Shown: positions 1 to 5,415 of the stretch, one piece after another
Numbering within the stretch: position 1 is the first letter of the stretch
Layout of the letters: the number at the start of each line of letters is the position of its first letter
NCBI GenBank assembly: GCA_902479835.1
Contig: CABSQC010000083.1
Coordinates: 1-5,415, forward strand
Reading direction: 5' to 3'
Source of the DNA: an uncultured Streptococcus sp.
Lineage (GTDB): Bacteria; Bacillota; Bacilli; Lactobacillales; Streptococcaceae
DNA: 5,415 nt
Made by a program: the position numbers and the translations under genes
The notes under the pieces: generated by a model
What the model saw: the letters and a program-made list of their open reading frames with translations, nothing else
The model's database searches: none
Told to the model about the DNA's origin: nothing

Positions 1-37
1 CTACATTACGGCTTATTTTTTTTATAGTAGAAAGTAA
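1..37. other. Short region downstream of parE, no gene seen
   Basis: These 37 bases follow the parE TAA on the minus strand. They contain an A/T run but no hairpin followed by a T run on the minus strand, so no terminator is visible and parE transcription may continue beyond the left edge. Confidence 0.5.
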
Positions 38-1987
38 TTAAAATACCGTATTTTCTTCCAAGGTAAACTTAACGTTATCTTCGATCCATTGGCGGCGAGG
101 GGCCGCTTTATCGCCCATGAGGACGGAGACACGGCGTTCTGCACGAGCCAGATCATCAATGGTGACACGGATCAAGGTACGGGTCTCTGGATTCATGGTG
201 GTTTCCCAAAGCTGATCCGCATTCATTTCCCCCAACCCTTTGTAACGTTGGAGGGTTGCTCCACGGCCAAAGGTCCGACGCAACTCCTCTAATTCGCTAT
301 CTGTCCAGGCATAAGCCACTTCTTCTTTCTTCCCTTTGCCTTTAGACATCTTGTAAAGAGGAGGCATGGCGATATAGACACGTCCTGCTTCGACCAAGGG
401 ACGCATATAGCGATAGAAGAAAGTTAGGAGCAAGGTCTGAATGTGGGCACCATCCGTATCCGCATCGGTCATGATAATAATCTTGTCATAGTTGGCATCT
501 TCGATCGTAAAGTCAGCCCCAACTCCAGCACCGATGGTATAGATCATGGTGTTGATTTCCTCGTTTTTGAGGATATCACTCATATTGGCCTTCTCAGTAT
601 TGAGAACCTTCCCACGAAGGGGGAGAATCGCTTGGAACTTACGGTCCCGTCCTTGTTTGGCAGAACCGCCAGCAGAGTCTCCTTCGACTAGATAAAGTTC
701 ATTTTTCTTAGGATTTTTAGACTGGGCTGGTGTCAATTTACCAGATAAAAGTCCTTTGTCCTTTTTGCTCTTCTTGCCATTTCGGCTTTCATCCCGCGCT
801 TTTCGAGCTGCTTCACGCGCATCCCGGGCCTTAATAGCCTTACGAATGAGATTAGAAGCCAACTCTCCATTTTCCATGAGGAAGAAGGTCAATTTATCAG
901 AAACAATGCTATCAACGACTGGACGAGCTAAGGGACTTCCTAATTTGTCTTTGGTTTGCCCTTCAAATTGCAAATGGGCTTCAGGGACCAAGATTGAAAG
1001 AACGGCAGACAAACCTTCGCGGTAGTCTGATCCTTCTAGATTTTTGTCTTTTTCCTTGAGAAGTCCTGTCTTTCTTGCATAGTCGTTCATGGCCTTGGTA
1101 ATGGCTGTCTTCAGACCTGTCTCGTGGGTTCCCCCATCTTTGGTGCGGACATTATTTACGAAGGACAAGATATTATCTGAGTAACCATCATTGTATTGCA
1201 TGGCTACTTCTACCTGAAAACCATCCGATTCGCCACTAAAGTAAAGAACAGGTGTCAAAGTTTCCTTGTCTTCATTCAAGTACTCTACGAAATCTTGGAC
1301 ACCATTTTCATAATGAAAGGCCACATGGTTGTCTTCTTCCTTGCGGAGGTCGGTCAGCGTCAGCGTCACGTCCTTAAGCAAGAAAGCCGACTCCTTGATT
1401 CGCTCAGCAATGGTATTAAATTTGAAATCCGTCGTTGAAAAGATGGTTGGATCCGGCATGAAGGTGACCTTGGTTCCTGTCTTAGACTTAGGAGCAGACC
1501 CAATCTTCTCAAGAGTAGTGACAGGCTTCCCGCCATCTTCAAAGCGTTGCTTGTAGACAGCTCCATCACGGGTAATTTCTACCTCAAGCCAACTAGAAAG
1601 GGCATTGACGACAGAAGATCCCACTCCGTGAAGACCTCCAGATGTCTTATAGCCTCCTTGACCAAACTTCCCTCCGGCGTGGAGGACCGTAAAAATCACT
1701 TCAACGGTTGGTTTGCCCATAGCATGCATCCCTGTCGGCATTCCACGTCCCTGGTCTTCTACCGATAGAGAACCATCTTTATTAATCGTGACATCGATTT
1801 GTGAGCCAAAGCCAGACAAGGCTTCATCGACCGCATTGTCAACGATCTCCCAGACCATGTGATGCAAGCCGTTTCCATCAGTCGATCCGATATACATTCC
1901 TGGACGTTTACGGACCGCATCCAACCCTTCTAGTACCTGAATGGCATCGTCATTATAATTATTAATATTGATTTCCTTTTTTGCCAC
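38..1987 (-). CDS. parE: DNA topoisomerase IV subunit B (ParE)
   Basis: ParE is the ATPase subunit of topoisomerase IV. With ParC it decatenates daughter chromosomes and relaxes DNA in the cytoplasm. The 649-residue product matches the usual streptococcal length of about 647. The GHKL ATPase domain shows Glu47 and Asn51 in EIVDNAVDEA, Asp78 in EDQGRGMP and the glycine-rich lid GGLHGVG (117-123). The transducer domain carries the QTK loop (344-346). The TOPRIM domain shows EGDSAGG (435-441), PLRGK (456-460) and the metal-binding Asp508, Asp510 and Asp512. RYKGLGEMN (581-589) follows near the C-terminus. The start is GTG, 6 nt after a perfect AGGAGG. This distinguishes ParE from its paralogue GyrB mainly by its near identity to remembered pneumococcal ParE. 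Asp437 and Glu476, equivalent to pneumococcal quinolone-resistance positions 435 and 474, look wild type. parC is expected beyond the left edge but is not visible. Confidence 0.98.
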   Translation of the reverse strand: MAKKEININNYNDDAIQVLEGLDAVRKRPGMYIGSTDGNGLHHMVWEIVDNAVDEALSGFGSQIDVTINKDGSLSVEDQGRGMPTGMHAMGKPTVEVIFTVLHAGGKFGQGGYKTSGGLHGVGSSVVNALSSWLEVEITRDGAVYKQRFEDGGKPVTTLEKIGSAPKSKTGTKVTFMPDPTIFSTTDFKFNTIAERIKESAFLLKDVTLTLTDLRKEEDNHVAFHYENGVQDFVEYLNEDKETLTPVLYFSGESDGFQVEVAMQYNDGYSDNILSFVNNVRTKDGGTHETGLKTAITKAMNDYARKTGLLKEKDKNLEGSDYREGLSAVLSILVPEAHLQFEGQTKDKLGSPLARPVVDSIVSDKLTFFLMENGELASNLIRKAIKARDAREAARKARDESRNGKKSKKDKGLLSGKLTPAQSKNPKKNELYLVEGDSAGGSAKQGRDRKFQAILPLRGKVLNTEKANMSDILKNEEINTMIYTIGAGVGADFTIEDANYDKIIIMTDADTDGAHIQTLLLTFFYRYMRPLVEAGRVYIAMPPLYKMSKGKGKKEEVAYAWTDSELEELRRTFGRGATLQRYKGLGEMNADQLWETTMNPETRTLIRVTIDDLARAERRVSVLMGDKAAPRRQWIEDNVKFTLEENTVF

Positions 1988-1993
1988 AAGGAA

Positions 1994-1999
1994 CCTCCT
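1994..1999 (-). promoter_or_regulatory. Ribosome binding site of parE
   Basis: A perfect AGGAGG on the minus strand lies 6 nt upstream of the GTG codon at 1987-1985. It decides the start, because the protein begins with a non-ATG codon and the spacing is close to optimal. The next residues, AKKEININN, match the N-terminus expected for streptococcal ParE. Confidence 0.9.
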
Positions 2000-2016
2000 G
2001 TTTGTTCATCTTTTCT

Positions 2017-2045
2017 ATATTACAGTTTTTTAGGAAATTTTGCAA
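2017..2045 (-). promoter_or_regulatory. Predicted sigma-A promoter of parE
   Basis: On the minus strand TTGCAA (2045-2040) and TAATAT (2022-2017) are separated by exactly 17 bp, each with two mismatches to the consensus -35 and -10 hexamers. Transcription would begin near 2010 and leave a leader of about 20 nt carrying the AGGAGG site. The -35 hexamer lies at the centre of a 16-bp palindrome, so a DNA-binding protein on that palindrome could block this promoter. The prediction is from sequence only. Confidence 0.75.
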
Positions 2046-2050
2046 AATTT
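2035..2050. repeat. 16-bp perfect palindrome over the parE -35 box
   Basis: AAATTTTGCAAAATTT reads the same on both strands and stops being symmetric at 2034/2051. It is made mostly of A and T runs around a central TGCA, so chance occurrence in an AT-rich intergenic region is possible. Its coincidence with the parE -35 hexamer makes an operator conceivable. I do not recognise it as the site of a named regulator. Confidence 0.5.
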
Positions 2051-2078
2051 TTTCTCTTTATATGGTGATTTCTATATC

Positions 2079-2095
2079 TCAGTATAAAATACTGA
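2079..2095. repeat. Inverted repeat between the divergent parE and plsY promoters
   Basis: The arms TCAGTAT (2079-2085) and ATACTGA (2089-2095) are perfect complements separated by AAA. A second, overlapping pairing exists between CTCAGT (2078-2083) and ACTGAG (2095-2100). It lies about 35 bp upstream of the parE -35 and about 65 bp upstream of the plsY -10. It has no following T run, so it is unlikely to be a terminator. It could be an operator or simply a chance hairpin. I cannot assign a regulator. Confidence 0.4.
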
Positions 2096-2159
2096 CTGAG
2101 CACTTTCTTCAGATGTCACACTTGAACTCCAAAAATTGCTTTTTCTATTGATGGCTTTT

Positions 2160-2168
2160 TGTTATAAT
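2160..2168 (+). promoter_or_regulatory. Extended -10 promoter of plsY
   Basis: TGTTATAAT is a perfect extended -10 element (TG, one base, then consensus TATAAT at 2163-2168). No good -35 hexamer stands at 16-18 bp. The nearest candidate, TTGCTT at 2136-2141, is 21 bp away. Extended -10 promoters do not need a strong -35. The expected transcription start, about 7 nt past the box, falls at 2174-2176, on the plsY ATG itself. Confidence 0.75.
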
Positions 2169-2174
2169 GAAAGT

Positions 2175-2819
2175 ATGATAAAAGAAATAAGTGTTTTAAT
2201 TTTAGCCTATCTATTAGGCTCCATTCCTTCGGGATTATGGATTGGGAAAATCTTTTTCCATATTAATTTACGGGAACATGGCTCGGGCAATACTGGAACG
2301 ACCAATACCTTTCGGATTTTAGGGAAGAAAGCTGGGATCATCGTCTTTGCGATTGATTTCTTGAAAGGAACTTTGGCCGTTCTCCTTCCGACTTTCTTTG
2401 GAATTCAGGGGATCTCGCCAATGGTCTTTGGCCTCTTAGCTGTATTGGGGCACACTTTCCCAATTTTTGCTGGATTCAAGGGTGGAAAAGCAGTGGCGAC
2501 GAGTGCAGGTGTCTTACTTGGTTTCTCGCCTATCCTGCTGCTCATTTTAGCTGTTTATTTTGTAGCCAGCCTGTATTTAACCAGTATGATTTCGTTTTCG
2601 AGTGTTACCGTTGCGCTACTCGCCATTCTATCTGTCCTCCTTCTCCCTTTGACTGGATGGATCTTGCACGGTTATGATCCACTTTTTACAGTCATTGTCT
2701 TGGCCTTAGCGACCTTGATCATTCTTCGTCACAAAGACAATATCCAACGGATCAAAGAGAAAAAAGAAAATCTCATCCCTTGGGGAAAGAACATCACCCA
2801 CCAACAACCAAAAAACTAG
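2175..2819 (+). CDS. plsY: Acyl-phosphate:glycerol-3-phosphate acyltransferase PlsY
   Basis: PlsY is an integral membrane enzyme that moves the acyl group from acyl-phosphate (made by PlsX) to the 1-position of glycerol-3-phosphate, the first committed step of phospholipid synthesis. The 214-residue product has the family length. The visible motifs are GSIPSG (15-20), [12 protein letters not shown] (36-47, motif 1), [18 protein letters not shown] (92-109, motif 2) and RHKDNIQR (185-192, motif 3). Hydrophobic segments lie at about 5-25, 55-75, 80-95, 115-135, 140-160 and 170-184. I start at ATG 2175 because [20 protein letters not shown] matches the usual N-terminus. The longer in-frame TTG at 2136 lies upstream of the -10 box and would not be transcribed from it. 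There is no properly spaced Shine-Dalgarno: GAAAG at 2169-2173 is only 1 nt from the ATG. The TAG stop lies inside the terminator stem. Confidence 0.97.
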   Translation: MIKEISVLILAYLLGSIPSGLWIGKIFFHINLREHGSGNTGTTNTFRILGKKAGIIVFAIDFLKGTLAVLLPTFFGIQGISPMVFGLLAVLGHTFPIFAGFKGGKAVATSAGVLLGFSPILLLILAVYFVASLYLTSMISFSSVTVALLAILSVLLLPLTGWILHGYDPLFTVIVLALATLIILRHKDNIQRIKEKKENLIPWGKNITHQQPKN

Positions 2820-2839
2820 AGCTTTCGCTCTAGTTTTTT
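2810..2839. terminator. Bidirectional rho-independent terminator between plsY and the glycosyltransferase operon
   Basis: The arms AAAAAACTAGAGC (2810-2822) and GCTCTAGTTTTTT (2827-2839) are perfectly complementary over 13 bp around a TTTC loop. On each strand the 7-bp core stem CTAGAGC/GCTCTAG is followed by six T residues, so it should work for plsY from the left and for the operon ending at 2861 from the right. The plsY TAG stop (2817-2819) is part of the left arm. Confidence 0.93.
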
Positions 2840-2860
2840 ATGTTCATTAATAGAAGGCCT

Positions 2861-4144
2861 CTATAACTTCACTTTTAAGAGTCTCTCAATTTCTTGATAA
2901 AGAATCTCTGTTGGTTGATAAGCCTTGCTTTGTTGAGCAAGGACCTTTAGATGAGTCCAATCTTCCCGAGAAACCAATTCATTAAAAAAGCGCAAGACTT
3001 CGGATTCCGTCTTTTTACGAGAGACCAAACCTATTTGGAATAACTCAGCTCGAACTGCATTGTCAAACTGGTCATAGTCCTGGGGCAAAATCAAACTTGG
3101 AATCCCAAGATCAATACAACCCATCATGATCCCGGCACCTGCATGATGAATGGCAAAGTCCATTTGATCTAAAACATCTGAATAAGGGAGGTAATCAAAA
3201 ATCAGAAGATTCTCCGACAAGATCCTTGGTGGATGCTCCAAACCACCAGAGTCACCTAAGGTTACGTAAAAGATATAGTCAGGATGTCTTTCGCTCAAAA
3301 TCTTCGTCAATTCCACCATCCGCTCTTTTTCCCATTTTAAATGAGTCCCGCAAGTGACGAAGACACGCTTTTTAGAGCTAGTAAGATACTGCTTCTGTTC
3401 TTGAGGAAGTCGGTCAAAAGATAGACAGCGATAACCAACCCATTTGAGCTGAGGTGGAAAATCGTCTCGAAACTCCAATTCTTTCATGCCCAAAGCTAAG
3501 ATTGAGTAGGGAGAATAGATGGCTTCTGTCCCGTCTTCACGGTACAATTTGAAATCCTCTAGGCTATCGAGATTCTTCTTAACCAGCGCAAGTCCAACTT
3601 TCTTTGCCAGACGGATGACTCGCCTACCCAGAGCATCCCTCCACTTGTAAAAGGTTCCCTGGTGCGGTTTCCAGCCACCTAAATAAGCAGGGGTAGTCGT
3701 CCGACTCTCAATCGCTACTGGACTTGGAATGGTCGTAATCCAGGGGATGCCCAAACGATCTGCTAAAACTCCAGCAGGAGCTGCTACAAAATCTGCAATA
3801 ACCAAGTCAGGGCTTCCCTCGGAGTCCCAAATTCGATTTATTTCGTCAAAAACATCAGGGACCAGCCTGCTATTGGCCATTAATTGTTGGTACATGATAA
3901 ATAGATTTGCTTGCTTTGATGTATTGGCTATATCTTCCATCACTGTCGGACGATCAGGAAACAAGGCAAGGCAGTCAAAACCAATCTGCTCGACCAATTC
4001 CTTTTTTTGAAAACCTGTGATGACTCGAACCTGAAAACGAGGATCCTCCAGCAAGGGCTTGACCAAAGTCAAAGTCGGAAATAAATGACCACTAAATGGA
4101 ACGCTTATCACATCGATTTTTATCACTTTGTCTAATCCAGTCAT
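2861..4144 (-). CDS. UGT/MGT-type glycosyltransferase (GT-B fold)
   Basis: This 427-residue protein reads as a GT1-like enzyme of the macrolide/UDP-glycosyltransferase type, which moves a sugar from an activated nucleotide donor to a small, often lipophilic acceptor. The N-terminal acceptor domain opens with DVISVPFSGHLFPTLTL (11-27). His20 sits where the family's catalytic base lies, and Asp118 in VIADFVAAPAG is placed to be its partner. The donor domain starts around VFVTCGTH (261-268) and has YLPYSDVL (318-325), then HHAGAGIMMGCIDLGIP (333-349) and PQDYDQFDNA (354-363), the typical nucleotide-sugar signature. No signal peptide or membrane segment is obvious, so it is probably cytosolic. 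The ATG is supported by AAAGGA (4152-4157) with 7-nt spacing. It overlaps the upstream gene by 53 bp. Alternative GTG starts at 4126 and 4111 lack a clear ribosome site. The exact donor and acceptor are unknown. Confidence 0.88.
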   Translation of the reverse strand: MTGLDKVIKIDVISVPFSGHLFPTLTLVKPLLEDPRFQVRVITGFQKKELVEQIGFDCLALFPDRPTVMEDIANTSKQANLFIMYQQLMANSRLVPDVFDEINRIWDSEGSPDLVIADFVAAPAGVLADRLGIPWITTIPSPVAIESRTTTPAYLGGWKPHQGTFYKWRDALGRRVIRLAKKVGLALVKKNLDSLEDFKLYREDGTEAIYSPYSILALGMKELEFRDDFPPQLKWVGYRCLSFDRLPQEQKQYLTSSKKRVFVTCGTHLKWEKERMVELTKILSERHPDYIFYVTLGDSGGLEHPPRILSENLLIFDYLPYSDVLDQMDFAIHHAGAGIMMGCIDLGIPSLILPQDYDQFDNAVRAELFQIGLVSRKKTESEVLRFFNELVSREDWTHLKVLAQQSKAYQPTEILYQEIERLLKVKL

Positions 4145-4760
4145 GAATGATTCCTTTCACATCTTCTTTGTATTCATAGCTATAATGATCCGAATCCACT
4201 AGGATATCCGCTTGGTGGGAATCCAAGAATTGAGAATATGGATCTTTTTTTCCTTTAATCACCAATACCTCTAGCTTTTTGTTGTCTAAGAGTTTTTGGG
4301 AGACAGGTCCAAGTGCAATTATGCGAAATCTTGGAAGGGATATCTCGTTATCCAAATGATTCAACCATTGGGTAAGCATATTGACTCCTGAACTCTTACA
4401 GACAACAATCACTTCCTTAGTTTCTAACAAGGGAGACATGTGTACTTGTAAAAGTTTTTGAAAACAAGGGTTCAAAACTGTATGCCAGTAGTAGACAATG
4501 TTTGATAAAGAAGCCGATAAAAGTGATACTTGAGGAGACTTCATATGATTAAATCTTTGATTGAAAGGGAAATTACTGGATACTACTGAATAATCAGATG
4601 GACAAATAGCATAGAGGAGGTCCATCTGTCCAGCTGTCAGTCCAGCACAAGTGTAATCACTGCTCCCACTAAGAAAGAGGACTAAGCAATCAGATGTCAA
4701 CAATGTCTGATCAAGAGATAAATCAGACAAACGATCTAGATACGACTTTATCTTACTCAT
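4092..4760 (-). CDS. Putative alpha/beta-hydrolase-like protein
   Basis: I do not recognise a named gene. The 222-residue product looks like a small alpha/beta hydrolase. A strand LVLFLSGSSDYTCAG (26-40) could form the first strand and oxyanion region. IVVCKSSGVNML (118-129) resembles a nucleophile elbow with Ser123 in C-x-S-x-G. VLVIKGKKDPYS (165-176) places Asp173 after a late strand, and DSDHYSYEY (189-197) supplies His192, giving a Ser-Asp-His candidate triad in the right order. No signal peptide is visible. It could be an esterase, thioesterase or acyltransferase. I choose ATG 4760 over ATG 4775 because GGGAAG (4768-4773) is 7 nt away and the ATG overlaps the upstream stop as ATGAGTAA, a common coupling arrangement. 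It lies between two glycosyltransferase genes and overlaps the next one, so a role in the same product is likely. The C-x-S-x-G departs from the commoner G-x-S-x-G. Confidence 0.7.
   Translation of the reverse strand: MSKIKSYLDRLSDLSLDQTLLTSDCLVLFLSGSSDYTCAGLTAGQMDLLYAICPSDYSVVSSNFPFNQRFNHMKSPQVSLLSASLSNIVYYWHTVLNPCFQKLLQVHMSPLLETKEVIVVCKSSGVNMLTQWLNHLDNEISLPRFRIIALGPVSQKLLDNKKLEVLVIKGKKDPYSQFLDSHQADILVDSDHYSYEYKEDVKGIIHDWIRQSDKNRCDKRSI
4152..4157 (-). promoter_or_regulatory. Ribosome binding site of the UGT/MGT-type glycosyltransferase
   Basis: AAAGGA on the minus strand stands 7 nt before ATG 4144, inside the coding region of the hydrolase-like gene. It supports the long 53-bp gene overlap rather than a downstream GTG start. 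Confidence 0.75.
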
Positions 4761-5415
4761 AACGAATCTTCCCATCCGTCACACGTATCTTTCGACCCCG
4801 CCAGTTTATCACAGGAGGAGTCAATAGGACATAAAGAAATAACCATGGAAGTAAGAAATCATTAAGTACTTCGTATAGGACTTCGTCCAAGTGTAGTTGA
4901 TTCATTAGTATGCTTTGTCTATAAAGGAGCATCCAGATTGCCTTAATCAGTAGTAGAACCAGAGCTACAAGTAGATAAGGCCAACCTAAAAAAAGAGTCA
5001 AAAGTATGATTGGAAGAGGCAGAAAACTTGTTAAGCCAATGAGGGTAAAGACCTTGAAGTCCAGGTGTTTTTTTAAATAGATGGAACTAAAGAGAAGCCA
5101 ACGCTTCATCTGGAGCAAATACTGCGTGGCACTCTTGATGGTCGTACGGACATTACAGGTAACTCGCGTTTGAACAATGGATACCCCTTTACTACTTAGA
5201 AAATCAGCCACTGCCAAATCATCACAAAGATAATCTTTGATAGCTGTAAAGAGATCTTGGTCTTTTACAAGATTTACTGGTAGGATATAAAACATTCCAT
5301 TGATAGAGTGATTGGCTTCAACTTGTGCCATTGTGAAATAGGTGATTAAGGAATTGCCATTGACGAATGCTGCTACCAGCTTGGACCAGAAATTGCTTCT
5401 CTCTTGGTTATAGGG
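4753..5415 (-). CDS. Membrane glycosyltransferase, ceramide glucosyltransferase-like, C-terminal part (5' end outside window)
   Basis: The frame is open to the right edge, giving 220 visible residues. The methionine at 5331 is internal. The visible part fits the C-terminal half of a GT2/GT21 processive-type glycosyltransferase. Acidic DYLCDDLAVADFLSSKG (residues about 61-77 of the visible part) matches the third catalytic Asp region. QMKRW (102-106) is the (Q/R)xxRW motif that follows it by about 35 residues, as in ceramide glucosyltransferases and HpnI-like enzymes. Two hydrophobic segments follow at about 122-163 and a third at about 182-200. The C-terminal INWRGRKIRVTDGKIRYE resembles the WRGR ending seen in that family. 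The missing N-terminus should hold the first two Asp motifs and probably one membrane helix. It would act at the cytoplasmic face of the membrane on a lipid acceptor. The stop overlaps the next ATG by 8 bp. Ceramide itself is an unlikely acceptor in Streptococcus. Diacylglycerol or another lipid is more plausible, but this is not shown. Confidence 0.8.
   Translation of the reverse strand, partial: PYNQERSNFWSKLVAAFVNGNSLITYFTMAQVEANHSINGMFYILPVNLVKDQDLFTAIKDYLCDDLAVADFLSSKGVSIVQTRVTCNVRTTIKSATQYLLQMKRWLLFSSIYLKKHLDFKVFTLIGLTSFLPLPIILLTLFLGWPYLLVALVLLLIKAIWMLLYRQSILMNQLHLDEVLYEVLNDFLLPWLFLYVLLTPPVINWRGRKIRVTDGKIRYE

Noticed and set aside
1..50. TACGG (7-11) and CCGTA (46-50) as a parE terminator, or a minus-strand promoter near TATAAA (26-21)
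   Set aside because: The arms are only 5 bp and 34 bp apart with no T run after them, and no -35 element stands at the right distance from the A/T-rich box.
89..1768. Several plus-strand open frames of 67-89 codons (for example 89-292, 443-691, 756-1025, 1196-1438, 1329-1556, 1547-1768) and a minus-strand one at 1366-1569
   Set aside because: All lie inside the parE coding region in other frames, have no recognisable domains and low-complexity composition typical of shadows of a strongly coding gene.
2035..2095. FabT-type operator in front of plsY
   Set aside because: FabT sites as I recall them have a TTTGA...TCAAA core. Neither palindrome here has it.
2136..2174. Extended plsY start at TTG 2136
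   Set aside because: The 13 extra residues are absent from the usual PlsY N-terminus, and the -10 box lies inside this stretch, so it would not be in the mRNA from that promoter.
3729..4010. Plus-strand open frame of 93 codons
   Set aside because: Antisense shadow of the well-supported UGT/MGT-type glycosyltransferase, with no motif of its own.
4761..4775. Earlier hydrolase start at ATG 4775
   Set aside because: It would create a 23-bp overlap with a poorly spaced purine stretch (GAAAG about 13 nt away). ATG 4760 has a 7-nt spaced GGGAAG and the common ATGAGTAA junction.
4753..5331. A complete 192-residue protein starting at ATG 5331
   Set aside because: The frame stays open for 28 more codons to the window edge, and the sequence there continues the glycosyltransferase pattern, so this is the tail of a truncated gene.
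1..5415. CRISPR array, tRNA, rRNA, insertion sequence or phage attachment site
   Set aside because: No regularly spaced repeats, no cloverleaf-like segments, no transposase or integrase fragments and no flanking direct repeats were seen. Almost all bases are explained by protein-coding genes.

Overview
The window looks like chromosomal DNA of an oral Streptococcus (mitis/sanguinis-type viridans group). The case rests on a ParE and a PlsY that read as close orthologues of the pneumococcal proteins as I remember them, their head-to-head arrangement (typical of this genus), AGGAGG-type ribosome binding sites and moderate GC. The species cannot be fixed by eye.

Layout from left to right. Bases 1-37 are a short stretch downstream of parE with no gene. 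parE (topoisomerase IV subunit B) fills 38-1987 on the minus strand and is intact, with a GTG start. Bases 1988-2174 are a 187-bp divergent intergenic region. It holds a good sigma-A promoter for parE, two palindromes and an extended -10 promoter for plsY. plsY (acyl-phosphate:glycerol-3-phosphate acyltransferase) runs on the plus strand at 2175-2819. Its -10 box sits so close to the ATG that the mRNA is predicted to be leaderless or nearly so. A perfect 13-bp hairpin flanked by A and T runs (2810-2839) follows, contains the plsY stop codon, and should terminate transcription from both sides.

The right half (2861-5415) is a tightly packed minus-strand operon that enters from beyond the right edge. 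In transcription order it encodes the C-terminal part of a membrane glycosyltransferase with a (Q/R)xxRW motif and ceramide-glucosyltransferase (GT21/GT2)-like features, a small alpha/beta-hydrolase-like protein with a visible Ser-Asp-His candidate triad, and a soluble UGT/MGT-type glycosyltransferase. Reading frames overlap by 8 bp and 53 bp, which suggests translational coupling and a shared pathway. Two different glycosyltransferases plus a possible esterase, thioesterase or acyltransferase suggest assembly of a glycolipid or glycosylated secondary metabolite. This is inference: neither acceptor nor sugar donor can be read from the sequence.

The left half is ordinary core genome. The right-hand operon is the accessory and less described part, and by eye it is more AT-rich than parE, at least in its transcription-upstream genes.
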